From the NCBI RefSeq assembly GCF_010093535.1, contig NW_022985180.1, positions 705,157-769,156 on the forward strand: 64,000 nt of DNA, read 5' to 3'. Made by a program: the position numbers and the translations under genes. The DNA comes from Lindgomyces ingoldianus (Eukaryota; Ascomycota; Dothideomycetes; Pleosporales; Lindgomycetaceae). A model generated the notes under the pieces. The model ran no database searches, was not told where the DNA came from, and was given only the letters and a program-made list of their open reading frames with translations. Of the stretch, positions 34,463-47,839 are shown piece by piece; the stretch's first letter is position 1, and each line of letters opens with the position of its first letter.

Positions 34463-34967
34463 GAGATTACTAGTATGCTTGTGCCTACCTTATATAGAGT
34501 GTGTTATAGAGCCATTTATAAGCTCTAGCTTAGAAGTTAGCTTTAAAGTAATAAGTGCTATATATGTATTAAAAACTATGTAAATTCTTAGTAACTTACT
34601 TATTATACTTATTACCTACATAGTTACTTTTACTTTTAAGTGCTAATTCTTTAGCTAGCTAACTTAAGTTTTAATAAGCCTTTTAGTTTCTATACTTTTA
34701 AGCTTATGCTTTTAAAGCTTTTAAATTAGTATATTACTTTACTACTTATTTAACTTTTAAAGTAAAAGCTTAAAAGCTTTTTTTATATTATAAATTTTAC
34801 TTTACTTATTAAAAATTTTAAAAATTTTAAAAGCTTTTTTTTTTAGAGAATTAGCTTATTACTTTTATTTTTATAAAAGTGTGTCTTATTAAAAGTTATA
34901 TTTTTATAGTAATTACCTAGTTAAGTAATAAAACTTATATTTTATAAATATTTAAGGCTGTATAGCT
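34463..34967 (-). mobile_element. Copia D internal fragment
   Basis: Joins 27103 when G1 is removed: the minus frame reads through the junction as SILVISRKCT. This is the region between integrase and RT. AT-rich, RIPped, with no other feature. Confidence 0.65.
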
Positions 34968-34969
34968 TA

Positions 34970-35355
34970 ACGTACCTAACAGGTTAGCCGGCTACACAGG
35001 TTAGCTAGCCACTTTTGCTAAGCCTCTACTAAACTCTACTTATCTACATAATGCCTTAATAACAACACTAGATTAAATCTTCTAAAGAACATTAAATATA
35101 GCTTACTTTTTAAGCTTTTAAATAAAACTTAAAACTTTTTTTATAACACACTATAGCTATTTATAATGTCTTTTATATAATACTAAGTAATTAATGCGCT
35201 AGATAGCCTTTATAAGCAGAATGCTAGCTTAAATTAAGAAATTTAACTAAGCTTAAAAAAGTAGTTATTAAGTATATACTTAAGCTTATTACACATAGAT
35301 TTTTTTAGGCTTATAGCTATAGCTAATATAGCTAATTTCTTACACATAGAGTGTA
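34970..35355 (+). mobile_element. Truncated pogo-like transposon, subfamily B left end
   Basis: After TA (34968-34969) the sequence follows the B copy at 38521 closely for about 385 bp, including the first part of the plus-strand transposase, and then stops matching near 35355. No right terminal repeat was found, so the 3' part was probably deleted. Confidence 0.7.
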
Positions 35356-35753
35356 ATTTAGGTATATAGTAAAAACCTTTTAATATTAATGCTAAATTTT
35401 TTTTACTTAAAGCTTATACCTTAACTTTTTATGCTAAAAGAGTGTAGTAGTGTTGTTATTTTACTATATTTTACTAATCTAAAGCTTATATTAATTAGAC
35501 ACTATGCTTTTAAAGTTCTTTATTACTTTTTAGATCTCTAAGAGCATTTTTACTTAAAAAAAGTATAAAAAGATTTTACTACTTTATTTATTTTTAATAA
35601 TTATTATTTATAAAGTTCTGCTGCGCCTTAATAGCATATTAAACATGTTTTTTACAACTTTTTAAAATAGGTAGAGAGCTTGCTTTTTTAGTCTTCTTAA
35701 TATAACCTGCTTAGCGTAAGTTATTATGTAGTGCTTATAGTGTACTTACTTTA
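35356..35753 (-). mobile_element. Copia D internal fragment (integrase side)
   Basis: Sequence between two pogo insertions. The minus frame is weakly reminiscent of the start of Copia integrase but too decayed to be certain; placement is by order within D. Confidence 0.45.
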
Positions 35754-35755
35754 TA

Positions 35756-37589
35756 ACATGGTCTACAAGCGAATGTTCAACACAAGCAAGTGTTCTGCCC
35801 TACTACTAAATTTAACTTTAAAGACTATTAATTTAATAATGTAAAAATATACTATATAAAATAAACTACTATAGAATTATTTAATATCCTTGCATGTATA
35901 AGAGTTATGCCTAGGCTTGTTGCAGCACTTACAGCGCTGTACACGCGCTGCGCTGCTTTTAGCAGTTAACTTCTTCTAAGGCATTTTACTACTTTCTGCT
36001 ATACTAGTAAGCTTCTAAGTACTTAACTTAAAGCTTTAATAACTTATTAGAGTTTTTTTTTCTAAATTTACTTTTTTTTACGCTGCTTACACTTTATAGC
36101 TGCCTTATAGGCCCTCTTTAGGGCAGCTGCTTAATTATGCTATAAAATAGTAATATAAGCTATTTTAGTAGCACTTTTACTTAGCTGCTTTACTAGATTA
36201 AGCATAGTAAAAAAAAATTTAATGCCTTTAAATTTAATTATATAGTAGAGTTAACTAAGCCTTAACTTTATAAAAATTACTAGGTGTTTAAGACTTCTAG
36301 GCAGTATTTAGTAGTAGAGTAGCTAGCTAATTAGGTAGCTGTATATTAAGCTTTAAGAGCACTAGCTCTAGGTTAAATAAGACTAGTCCTGTAGCTCTAA
36401 AGCCTGCGCAGATATTATTTATTATAATTAAGCAACTAAATGCTGCTTTAAAGGCTAGTAAGAAGGTTAGCTTATTAATATAGTTAATTTAGTAGCAGAT
36501 TAACTAGCTAATCTTAGTACTGTACACGCGCTTTAACAGCAAAAAGCAGCTAACATTAAGCAGCTGTAGAATATGTGACGCGTGTGCTAGTATACAGAGC
36601 GCTATAATACGCCTCTGCTTATAGAGCTTTAGAAATTTAATAGAGTAATAGCTTTTATAGCTATTAAAAATAAGCAGCTACTATAAGCCTACTAAGTAAT
36701 TTTTTATATGTAAATTAAAGTGCTCTAGCTATGTAATTCTATGTTTATTAGTTATCTAGCTATTATTACTAATACTAATAGCCTAGTTCTTTAGTATATC
36801 TTTATCTTTATACTAGGCAGATAGGTAATGCTTGCCTTTAAAGATTATGTATAAAGGTATTACCTACCTATTTATGTTAATGCTTATAATAACTGTTACT
36901 TATTTATAGTTACCTAGCTATATAGCCTTTAGCTAATTATGTCTATTTATACTTATAATAACTATTTAGCTTAATATAACCTCTATCTAAAAGCCTATTT
37001 TATTAAAATTATACATATCTTAATCTATAATGCTGTACTTTAATTATGTAGCCTTTATAAGCTTAAACTACTTACTTATAATTACTAAATTTTTGCATTT
37101 TGCTTATTAGTAATTATATAGTTAGCTAAGGTAAGTTTTAACTGCTAGTGTACACATAACAAAGTTAGATAGCTAGTTAATACCTGCTAGTAGAGCGCTG
37201 CGCTTAGTAAGAAGCTTGTTAGCTATCTCTTATACAGCATCTAGAGTAGGCGCAAATCCTTAGGAATCTAGATTAAGTATATACTTAATAATTACCTTCT
37301 TTTCTAGCTTTGTAAGCTTCTTGTTGTTAGCTATACAGTTACGTTACATAGTTATCCCTGCGCGTTGTTAGCAGAGAGCTATTTAATTAACATTATAAAG
37401 TGCTGCAGCGCGCCTCTTAGTTAAAAACACATCTTTATTAAGAGCTTAAATAGCTAGGTTAATTCTAGCCTCTTTTAAAGATAATTAATTATATAGTTGT
37501 TAATGCATTACAGTTAGTAGTAGGTTGGCTGCGTTTTAGTGGTGGGGCGGAACACTTGCTTGTGTTAAACATTCGCTTGTGGACTATGT
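35756..37589 (-). mobile_element. pogo-like DNA transposon, subfamily C (1,834 bp)
   Basis: TA-flanked (35754-35755, 37590-37591). Its ends acatggtctacaagcgaatg and the complementary cgcttgtggactatgt are an almost unmutated inverted repeat of about 45 bp, distinct from A and B. The minus-strand transposase shows the DDE box near 37025-36990: KYSII then MYNFNKIG, from YNFDETG with Asp to Asn and Glu to Lys. It interrupts Copia D between gag-pre-integrase and integrase. Confidence 0.85.
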
Positions 37590-37591
37590 TA

Positions 37592-38518
37592 CTTATTATT
37601 TATATGTTTCTTATGCTTTTAACTAGAGCCTATAAAGCTTTAAAGCTTAAGTGTTCTATACACACATACCAAAGCTCTTTTAAGTCTAAGTGTAAAAATA
37701 TAGTCTATAAGTATTAGTAATCTAAAAATACACTTTACACTAGTAAGTAAAAAAAGACAGCTTTATATTTTTAGTAAAGTGTTATAAGTACTTTATTCTT
37801 TTCTAGCATGCTTATATGTAGTGTATAGTTAAGTTTTAAATACTATAGTCTTTTTTCTTTTAAATAATCTTTTAAGATAATATTAATATAAAATCTTTTT
37901 AGTGTAACTACTTTTTATAGTGTAAGATCTTCTATATGCTTTTTTTTATACTTTTTTAATACTTTTTTAAGCTTTTTAGTTTTTATTTTTTAGATTAAGA
38001 ATAACTAAGTGCCTACTTTTACTATATATAAACTTTAAGCTTTTTTTTTTAAATAACTTAAGTATAAGTAGCTTTATACTATTTACTAAGTGCATAGCAC
38101 TTCTATTATCTAAAATTTATAGTTATATGCATTTTTTGTTTTACTAAAAGCGCTAAGTTAATAAGTGCAGTAATAATACTTTTTAAAAATGCTAGTTTAT
38201 CTAATTCTTTAATAGCTTTTAAAGTAGAGAAGGCTTTATCTTAAATTATATAGCTTTTTTTAAGTAGTATAGCTTTTACTTCTTTATACTACGCCTACTT
38301 AAGCCTTTTAAAGATCTTTTAGTGTGTAGTTTTACTAAGCTTCTTTAGCTTTTTAGTAACTACTAATATAAAGTCTTTATAGTTTGCTGCTTTTTATAAA
38401 TTAAAAAATTACTTTAAAGCTTTCTATAGGCATAAGTAGCTTAATTAGGCTAAAATAAATGAAGCTAAATTATTATCTAATTATTTACTAAGTATTATAA
38501 ATATACTTATACTTTAGT
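37592..38518 (-). pseudogene. Copia D gag end, protease and gag-pre-integrase region
   Basis: On the minus strand near 38,110-38,070 a shifted frame resembles the Copia protease block W(I/V)xDSGAxxHxV (seen as NYKF*II then a frameshift). From about 37,680 to 37,610 it reads LKELWYVCIEHLSFKALQALV if one TAG is taken as Gln, the decayed gag-pre-integrase motif LWHxRLGHxS. This is the correct order upstream of integrase in a minus-strand Copia element. Confidence 0.65.
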
Positions 38519-39279
38519 TAACGTACCTAACAGGTTAGCCGGCCACACAGGTTAGCTGGCCACTTTTGCCAAGCCTCTACTAAACTCTACCTATCTACAT
38601 ACTGCTTTAATAACAACACTAGATTAAATCTTCTAAAAAACATTAAATATAGCTTACTTTTTAGGCTTTTAAATAAAACTTGAAACTTTTTTTATAACAT
38701 GCTATAGCTATTTATAATGTCTTTTATATAACACTAAGTAATTAACACGCTAGACAGCCTTTATAAGCAGAATGCTAGCCTAAATTAAGAAATCTAACTA
38801 AGCTTAAAAAAAAGTAGTTATTAAGTATATACTTAAGCTTATTACACACAGATTTCTTTTTAAGCTTACAGCTATAGCTAATATAGCTAATTCCTTATGT
38901 GTAAAATGTAATCTAGGCTAGGTTAGCTTAAACTAGCCTAGTATATAAGTTAAGCACTACTCTAAGTTTATAATAAAGTTTAATTATAAGTATAATTATA
39001 AAAAAGTGCTTTATAAGAATCTAGAAGTTATCTAGAGCTAGTTTTACCTAGTAGCTAACATAAAAGCTAAGTATAGTATTTAAAATAAAGACATGTATAA
39101 CTTTAATAAGTTAAGCTTTATAATAAGCTAGATATTAACTAGAGCAGTTATTATAGCTTTAAAAAAATAAAAACAGCTAAAGGTAATATAGTAAAGTAAT
39201 AAAAAGTAAATAATAGTTATCTAAAGCATTAACATAATAAAGTAAGCTATTTTACTTTTTATTATTTTTAAGAGCTGCT

Positions 39280-39872
39280 TGTTATGGTCTACGGTTGGAC
39301 CAGCGTAACTCCACCGGCAGTGCTCCACAATCTAGCTGGATTGGAGCAGGGCTCGCTTATGAACCAATTGGAGGACACGGAGGCAGCGCAGCTGCCTGCG
39401 ATAATGGAGGAATGCGTTATCTAATAGGAAAACAGGCCACAAATTAAGGGAGCTTAAGGGAGCTCTAGGAGCTCCCCCTTAGCAGACTCCTATAAGCTCC
39501 TCCTACTCCCTTTAGCACTCCTAGTACATGTATATAGTTCCTACATTAAACAACCTTTAAAAAGTGTGTTTAATGTTTAGTTTATTCTTTACATAGACTA
39601 AGTAGCATTTAGCGTTTTAAAAAGCTGTAATACTATTTATATATCTTACACTATATATACCTCTAATTCTGTTTAATAAGACTGTTTAACCTAGCTTTCC
39701 TACTACTGCATACAGGGCAAACTATAATCTAGTTATCCTCCCCTCCTCTAATAGCCTATTAGCCTATATGTAGGACTATACACCCTACTAGTTAGCCTCT
39801 TACTACTTGTCCTACTTATCCTCTAGAAACATTATAAGACCTAAGTGCTTCTATAAAGTAAAAATTATAACA
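39280..39872 (+). repeat. G2 5' LTR
   Basis: 593 bp. The first ~140 bp are unmutated (ggttggaccagcgtaactcc) and the inner end is RIPped (ctataaagtaaaaattataaca). Confidence 0.95.
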
Positions 39873-40989
39873 TTAAACACTACCTCTTTAAAAAGTATAA
39901 ATACCTCTTAACATAACCCTAATTCTAATATAGCCTGTGCAGCTCTATTAAGATCTACAGAAGTTCCTACCTAAAGCAAAGCTATTCTAGCAGAACAGAT
40001 TAATATAATCTAGGATAATATTAAGAAACTTTAGTAAATTAGTAAAAAAATTAGTAAGCTAGTAATTCTTTAATAAAAAGTTACTAGCCTTTACTAAAAA
40101 GTAATTAAATTATAAAACTTTTTTAAACTTTTAAGCCTCTAAAAAGCTACTAGTTACGCCTATTAAATTTATAAACTATAAGTAAAGTTAGTAAAAATAT
40201 AAAACATCTTAATAAAGAAAGTAAGTATTATAGCTAAAAAGACTTTAAAACTAGCTTTTTTAAAGCCTTTTAAAAAATTACTAAAAGACCTTTACCTATT
40301 CTTTATAAAATATTACTTTTATATATAATATAATAAAAAAGTATTTTAGACTAATACAGAAATAATATCCTAGATAGGACTACACCTAAAAGGCCCCTCT
40401 ATAATCTAGTTCTAGCCTTACATAGATAATTAGATAGACTTTAGAGCAAATAGCATAACACTTACCTCTAAAATAAAAAAAGTGTTTAGTAGTATTAAAA
40501 ACTTTAAAGAAGCTTTAATAGCTATTTATAGGACTTTAAATAAGAAAAAAATTATAGCTAATAAATTAAACACTATAAAATAAAGCAGTAGCCTAGTCTA
40601 GAACTATACAGCACGCTTTAGGAAACAGCTAGCTATCTATAGATAGACAGACTAAAAGGCCCTCTGCTGCATGTTCTATAACAGACTAAGCAAAATAGTA
40701 AAAGATAAATTTATACATAGTAATAAGCTAACTACTTTTAAAAACTTTATTATATAAGTAATAACTTATAACAACTGTTATAAAAAGTGTAAAAGAGAAA
40801 AAAAATAAAAAAAAACTTTCTAAAAACTAAAGTTTATTCCTAAAAAAAAAAAGCTTTTATAATATAATAAAAAACTAATAGACCTTAGTTATATAAAGCA
40901 TATATAAAGCTCTCTTTTTTAAAAAAAGCTAAGTTTTAGAACATAATAGGCTACTTTTAACAAAGGAATAAAGAAAGTAGCTAAAGAAT

Positions 40990-43900
40990 AAGGCCTACCT
41001 AGACTATAAAAAAGTAGAATATTTCTACTAAAATTACCTAGACTTCTAGAAAGAGGAGAATAAAAATACTACTATAATAATAAAAGCTATTACTGCAGAA
41101 TACAGCCTTATAGACAAGAAAATATTAAAAAGATTAAATAATAGCTTTTACTAGTAATATAAAGAAAACTATTTTTTAAGCAACTGTTCTAAAGTGTACT
41201 AGAAAGTAGTTATTTAAAACTTTAGTAGTTTAGACATAGTGTTACAGAACCTTATAATCTTTAAAGAATATAGAGAAGAGACTTAGATCTAAAAATATAT
41301 TATAAATATTAAAAAAAAAAATTTCTTTTTTAAAACTAAACTCTTAGCACTTTAGTAAAAAAACTTTCCTAACAGTTTTAAAAATGTAAATGCTAAAAGT
41401 GTAGCTTACAGCATAACTATTTAAGTTACTGTATAGTCTTACTTTACTAAATAAACATTAGTAATAATTACCTTATGTTTAACATAATATAATAAATAGC
41501 TAGAGTTAAGTATAATATTATAAATAAAAAAATAATAGTAGTTTTTTATAAAAATTAAAGACTAAAAACTAAAAGGACTAAGTAGACCTACTAAGTTTAA
41601 AGTACTAAAACTAGTACTTAAAAAACCTAAAACACTACTTCTAAGCCTTATAATTAGCAAGAAGGCTTTAGCAATATAGTAAAACTATAGACAGTGTGTA
41701 CTCTACAAAAGCAACACCTACAGCACTAACAACTGCTAATAAAAAGGGCACCTTGTATAGCTAGTACAAACACAAAAATACTTATAGTAGACTTAAGAGA
41801 GCCCCCTTAACACACTACATAGACCTAATAATTGTCTATACCCCTAGTACTAATGTACACAGTGTTACTGTGTGAAACATTAGGATAACAAATACTAGTT
41901 AGGCTAGTAGCCTACATAGAAGAAAAACTATAATAGATGCTTATAGTAAGAGACAGCCTTTACCTGTAAAACTATAAACTGCTACACTTATTAAACAGCC
42001 TCTTCTTATAAGCAAGAAAAGTAGATAAAGTGTAAAAAATAAAATAACTATAAGTTTTACTACTTTTAGTAAAAAGTAGTAAAAAAAATTTTTTATTTAA
42101 CATTACACTACTTAGTTAAAAATTATAAGTATAAAGCAGCTAACTATTACAACTAAAAACACTAGATCTATAAAAAAAAGAAAAAACAAATTTAATAATA
42201 ATTTAAAAAATATTAATTTTTACTCTTTTTTAAATAAAGAAGTCTTTTATAACATATTAGTCCTAGTTGCAGTAAGATAGAGAACTAGGCATAGTCTAAC
42301 TACTACCTTTACCTATAAGAGACAGTTAGAACTAGCTCTTATTAATAGTAGATGCACTTTTACAGCCTTAGATAAGGATTAAGTAGATAAATAAAAAATT
42401 CTTTTCTATATAAAAAAAGTTTTATTTAAAGTAACTCTTACTAACACATTTTTAATTAAATACAGCAAAGAATAGATTAACTTAGAGACATATAAAAAAA
42501 ACTTTAAAACTCTAAATACTAAAAATTAGAAGTCTATAAACATACTTCTATTAAGAAATAAGTATAACATAATTCTAAGCTATAACTAGCTTAAAACACA
42601 CAGCCCTGCTATTAACTAGAGAATAATAATAATTAAAAGCCTAGAAGACTATGCACACATAACTTAGTTAGCATGCTATAATAATAAATGTTTAATTTAT
42701 AAATAAGTAAAACAAAGTAGCAGTTACTACTTTAAGAAAAGAAAACTTAAAAAGTTTTTTTACTAAAAGCTAAAAGCTTAGGCTATTAAGATAATAAAAA
42801 AAGAACTTAAGAAAGTCTTTTATAAAGAAATAAAAACTAATAATAATATAAAATAAATTAGAATCTTTAGAATATAAAACAAAGGCAGCATTTCTATTAA
42901 ATACAAGAATTATAAAGATATATTTAAAACACTAAAAGATTTAGAAGAACTACTACTACACTAACTTTAAGATTATGCTATTAACTTAGTAAAAAACTAC
43001 AACCTAAAGACTTATAAACTCTACCCTTTAATAAAAACATAAAAAAGCCTTATAAAAGTATGTTAACTAAATGCTAGCATAAAGCTACATCTAAAAAAGC
43101 TATAGCCTAGTTGCCTTAGCTATAGTCTTTGTAAAAAAGAAAAAAAAGAAGATCTGTGTATACTAGGACTATAAAACCCTAAATAATAATATAATCTAAG
43201 ACTAATTCTCTCTACTAATTATATAAGACATTATAAATTAATTAAAAGGAACCTAGTACTTTATAAAGTTTAACATACAGAATAAATTTAAGAAAAAAAA
43301 AAGATAAGTAGCTTATAGTATTTAAAACCTTATAAAGACTCTATAAATTATTAGTAATGCTGTTTAGCTTAATAAACACTCTAGTAACATTTTAGCAAAT
43401 TATTAACACAGCTCTTAACTTATACCTTAATGTCTTTACCTTAGTATACCTAGATAACGTCCTTATCTACTTAGCAGATACCCTAGAAGACTACGTACAG
43501 AAGGTATAGAAAGTCTTAGAGTAGCTAAGGAAGTACAGACTCTACCTACAGCTCTTAAAATATAAATTCTATGTTACTAAGATAAAATACTTAGAATTTA
43601 TAATTAATAGTAAAGAAATAAAAATTAACTTAGCTAAAGTATAAAAAGTACTTAAGTAGCTAAAACCTATAATAGTTAAAAAAGTTAAAGAATTCTTTAG
43701 ACTATTAAAATATATTAGATAAATAATTAAAGACTACTTAAAAATTACTATACCTTTAACTAACACTACTACTAAAGAGTAGGTAATAGCAAAGTTTGTC
43801 TAGACCTTATAAATAAATAACACATTTATAGCACTAAAGTAGGCTATAATAGCTAAACTAGTATTAAGGATGTACAACCTATAGCTAGATACTAAGATCC

Positions 43901-45000
43901 ACACAGACGCATCTTTAAAAGCTAGCAAAGCTGCACTGTATTAAAGACAAGAAGATAGGAAGTAGCACCTAGTTACATACTACTCTACTAAATTCTTAGG
44001 ACCTAAAGCTAGCTACAGCATACCTAATAAAAAGCTAAAAGCTATACTAAACACAGTAAAAGTATAGGCTATAGAACTACACAGAATAGTAAAGCTATTC
44101 TAAATTATAACTAACTACACAAATTTAGTTACATTCCTAATAGTAAAGAAACTCTTACTAATGCATGTAAGATAAGCTATAAAACTTGCGCAGTTTAACT
44201 ATATTATTAAGCATGTTCTAGAAGCATAGAACTAGTAGGCTAACACCCTTAGCTACAGACTAGACTACTTTAACAGAGAAAAGAAAGAAATAAAAGAATT
44301 TACTCTTTTTAAAAAAACTAATAAAGGATAAACTTATAACAGGCCTTAACTTATAAAAAAACTCTGCATGCTTATAGCTATTAAGCAAAGATAAAAAAAT
44401 TTAATTTAAGAATACTATAAATCTCTAATATTTAGACATTTAGAAATAGGCACCCTCTAGAAGAAACTAAGGGCTGCTATACTATAAAGAATACTAAAAA
44501 TAAAACAACTATGCACTAAGGTGCTTAGAGAATGTAATATCTATAATAAAAATAACTTATAAAGGCATAAGACCTATAGCTACCTTTGCCTAATTAAAGC
44601 ACTAAAGTTACTACAAATAATAATTATAATAGACTTTATTATAAAACTGCCCCTGTCTAAGAAACTAGGCATAGAAAGAATGTGTAATATAATTATAGTA
44701 GCTCTTAACAAAACTACTAAATATTTACACACCTAGCTATTAAAAAAGATAATAATAGCTAAGAAATTTATCTATAAATTAGAATAAAACATAATATTAG
44801 TTTATAAATGCTTTAAGATTATTATCTCTAACTAAAATAAGCTGTTTACTAGCAGATTCTAGAAAGCAGCTATGCAGCATTTTAGAATAACCTATAAGCT
44901 GTCTATAGCCTACTATCTGCAGACAGACAGTTAGACTAAAAGAGTAAATACTAAAGTAGAAAAGTATCTTAGAAAATATGTCTTCTACACCTAGCATAAT
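40990..45000 (+). pseudogene. G2 gag zinc knuckle and pol, RIP-inactivated
   Basis: Near 40,995-41,050 the plus frame reads YLDYKKVEYFY*NYLD. Compared with G1 and G3 (LNYKKVEHFY*NC) this is a CCHC knuckle with every Cys and the His now Tyr. The RT box at 43444-43470 is VYLDNVLIY (YLDDVLIY). The integrase zinc site at 44,530-44,575 reads ECNIYNKNNL*RHKTYSY, and the core begins IDFIIKLPLSKK (44,625-44,665) followed by NKTTKYLH. The order is Ty3/Gypsy. The downstream part (to about 45,700) is integrase C-terminus without a clear chromodomain. Confidence 0.88.
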
Positions 45001-45779
45001 TAGGCAGAATAGCTTCTAATAGCGTAGTTAGCTATTAATAATGTAAAATTAGCTATAACTAAAAAAACACTATATAAAGCTAATTTTAAATATAATCCCT
45101 ACTTTATGCTATAAGGAAATTAACCTATAGACCTATAAAAATTAATAAACTAGTTATTAAGCTTATAAAGCATACATAAGAAATTAGTACTAGAAGCTAA
45201 ATCTAGCAAAGAAATAATAAAGAGGTATGTAAATAAATTATAATAACTAGAACTAAAAATCTACCTAAGAGACTACATATATCTTAATACTAAAAACCTA
45301 AAAATATCTAGACCCTTAAGAAAGCTAGTAAAAAAAAGAATAAAACTATATAAAGTTTTATAAACTTAACAAGATAATTATAAACTTAAGCTTCCTCTAT
45401 ATATAAAAATACACCTATAGTTCTATGTCTCTAGACTAGAAAAGGCATTTAAAGAGATTCCCTTATTTACATAAAAATAAAAAGACAAAGAAACAGAATA
45501 TAAAGTTAAACATATTATTAGTAATTAAAAAAATAAAAAGAAATTTCTAGTAAAATAAAAAAAGTAGCTTACTAGTAAAAACACATAAAAACTAGCTAAG
45601 AATTTATAAAACACGCAGCTATTAGTATAAGAGTACTTTTAAGCTTATCTAAAAGAAACTAGCTAGGTAATAAAGCACTTATATTAAAAGCAACAGCTAT
45701 GTTATCCCTAAATAGCAGCAGCCTTTAAAGATAAGTCCTAGCTAATAAAGGCTATAAAAAATAACTTTTTACTTTAGCC

Positions 45780-46165
45780 TTAAAAGCTTCTATCTTGTCT
45801 AAAGAAAAAAGGTCCCTTTTTAAGTACTTTACATGTTAAGCCTCTAGCAGATCTAGTAACTTTTAGATATAATTCTATCTAAAATGCTTTTTATCTATCA
45901 CCCCTAGCATTTTCTTTTATAAACAGAGTTGCTTCTAGTTCTAATCCTATTATTTATCTAATAATGTAAAGTCTTAGGCCTATAAGGCTTTAGCCTTCTA
46001 AAGAAGCGTTTCTCTCTCCTTCTCTAGCTAATTCTACGCAGCATTAAAAATAAAAGTGTTGCACTTACTATGCTTTTTTACACACTTAACACACTTATCT
46101 AAGGATAGAGTTAACACATAAAACAACTCTAAAAATTAGTAAGCGCTGTAAGGCTTTATTTTTAT
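45780..46165 (-). pseudogene. Antisense frame in G2: Zn2Cys6-like motif
   Basis: The minus strand reads KPYSAY*FLELFYVLTLSLDKCVKCVKKHSKC. With Cys to Tyr reversals the spacing is again C-x2-C-x6-C-x8-C-x2-C-x6-C. A charged segment (LEKERETLL, KAKAL) follows. Same position, antisense to the 3' end of pol, as in G1 and G3; the copies have different stops. Confidence 0.7.
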
Positions 46166-46357
46166 CTAGTAAAAAAAATTAAAATAAAAAGTAACATAAA
46201 AATAGTAGAATAAACAAAACTAATAAGCTATTTAGTTTAAAAAAATAGATGTTAGAAACACTTTCTAGTAAGTAAGCATCTACTTTACAAATAAACTTTT
46301 ACTAACATAGTTGTGTAAGCAGAGCAGCAAGGACGCTGCTAAGAAGAAGAGGCAGCG

Positions 46358-46950
46358 TGTTACAGTCTATAGTTAGACTAGTGTAACTCCACTAGCAGTG
46401 CTCTATAATCTAGCTAGATTAGAGCAGGGCTTGCTTATAAACTAATTAAAGGACACAGAGGCAGCGCAGCTGCCTATAATAATAGAGAAATGCGTTATCT
46501 AATAGGAAAACAGGCTATAAATTAAGGGAGCTTAAGAGAGCTTTAAGAGCTCCCTCTTAGTAGACTTTTATAAGCTCCTCCTGCTCCCCTTAGCACTCTT
46601 AGTACATGTATATAGTTCTTATATTAAATAACCTTTAGAAGGTGTGTTTAACATTTAGTTTATTCTCTATATAGACTAAGTAGCATTTAGCTTTCTAAAG
46701 AGCTGTAATACTATTTATATATCTTACACTATATATACCTCTAATTTTATCTAACAGGACTGTTTAACCTAGCCTCTCTACTACTGCATACAGGGCAAAC
46801 TACAATCTAGTCATCCTCCCCTCCTCTAATAGCCCATTAGCCTGTACGTAGGACTGTACACCCTACCGGTTGGCCCCTTACCACCTGTCCTACTCATCCC
46901 CTAGGAACATTATAAGACCCGAGTGCTTCCACGAAGCAAGGATTGTAACA
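46358..46950 (+). repeat. G2 3' LTR
   Basis: 593 bp. Its inner start is RIPped (agtctatagttagactagtg) and its outer ~120 bp are unmutated (ccggttggccccttaccacc ... gcaaggattgtaaca), the mirror image of the 5' LTR. Confidence 0.95.
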
Positions 46951-47839
46951 CTGCTATTACTTTTTTACTTAGTATAAAAAGAAGAATCTGCTTTAAAACT
47001 AGGTTATTACAGTCTTTAAAAATAGCTAAATAATAAATAAGCTTAAGCTATAGTAGTTAAAGCACTTTAATAAGCATATAAAAAAAGGTTATAAGCGCTT
47101 ATTAGCTTTTTATTATTAATAGCTATAAAAGCTATAACTTACTTAATTTCTAGTAGTACTATAAGAAAAATAAGATTATTACTATTTATATGCTTTTACA
47201 CTTATTGCACCTTTTACAGCCTTTTAATATAGGTTATTTTGCCTTTTTAAAAAAAGTGTATAGGCGCTAAGCTAAAGATTTTATGTATAACTAAATTACT
47301 TATATTATAAAACTTAAGTTTCTACTATGCTTTATACATGCCTATAATATAGTAATTACTTTTAGTATTATTTAAAAAGAGTTTTAAAGCGCTAGTTTAG
47401 TTCTATTTAACCTAAAATAAGTTAAAATAGCTCTTAACATCTAGTTGTGTACTATATTACTACTACTACTTATTAATCATAAGCTCTAGTAGTTGTAAAC
47501 TCTAAGTAATACTTTTAAATTTAAGTTATAATTAATACTTATAAAAGTAAAAATTTAGGGGCATATAAATAGCTTACTAATGTCTATAGTAAAAGCCTTT
47601 AAAAAGGTTTTAAAAAGGGCAGCAATTATTACGCATAAGCTAGTGTTAGTGTAAAAGAAAATTACAAAGCTTTAAGTAGTAAATAAGGCTACTACGCAAC
47701 ATAGATTACATAAAAGAAAGTAGATTTAAGTAAAAAAAACTTTAATAGTTAAAAATAAAGCTTATCTAACTACTTTAAAAAAGTTTAGAGCGCGTAGTAA
47801 TAGAAAAAAGTTAAAGACGCAAGTGCACGCTAAAGAAAG

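Larger units (their letters stand above)
39280..46950 (+). mobile_element. Gypsy retrotransposon G2, plus strand, full length (7,671 bp)
   Basis: Perfect target duplications ctgct (39275-39279, 46951-46955) and two 593-bp LTRs (39280-39872, 46358-46950). A purine-rich aagaagaagaggcagcg tract lies before the 3' LTR. Gag zinc knuckle, RT and integrase are on the plus strand; the antisense cysteine-motif frame is on the minus strand next to the 3' LTR. Same family as G3 (identical LTR length and sequence type). Fully RIP-inactivated inside; only the two outer edges are spared. Confidence 0.95.

Noticed and set aside
44797..44997. 66-codon minus-strand frame in G2
   Set aside because: Antisense to the integrase region on the plus strand.
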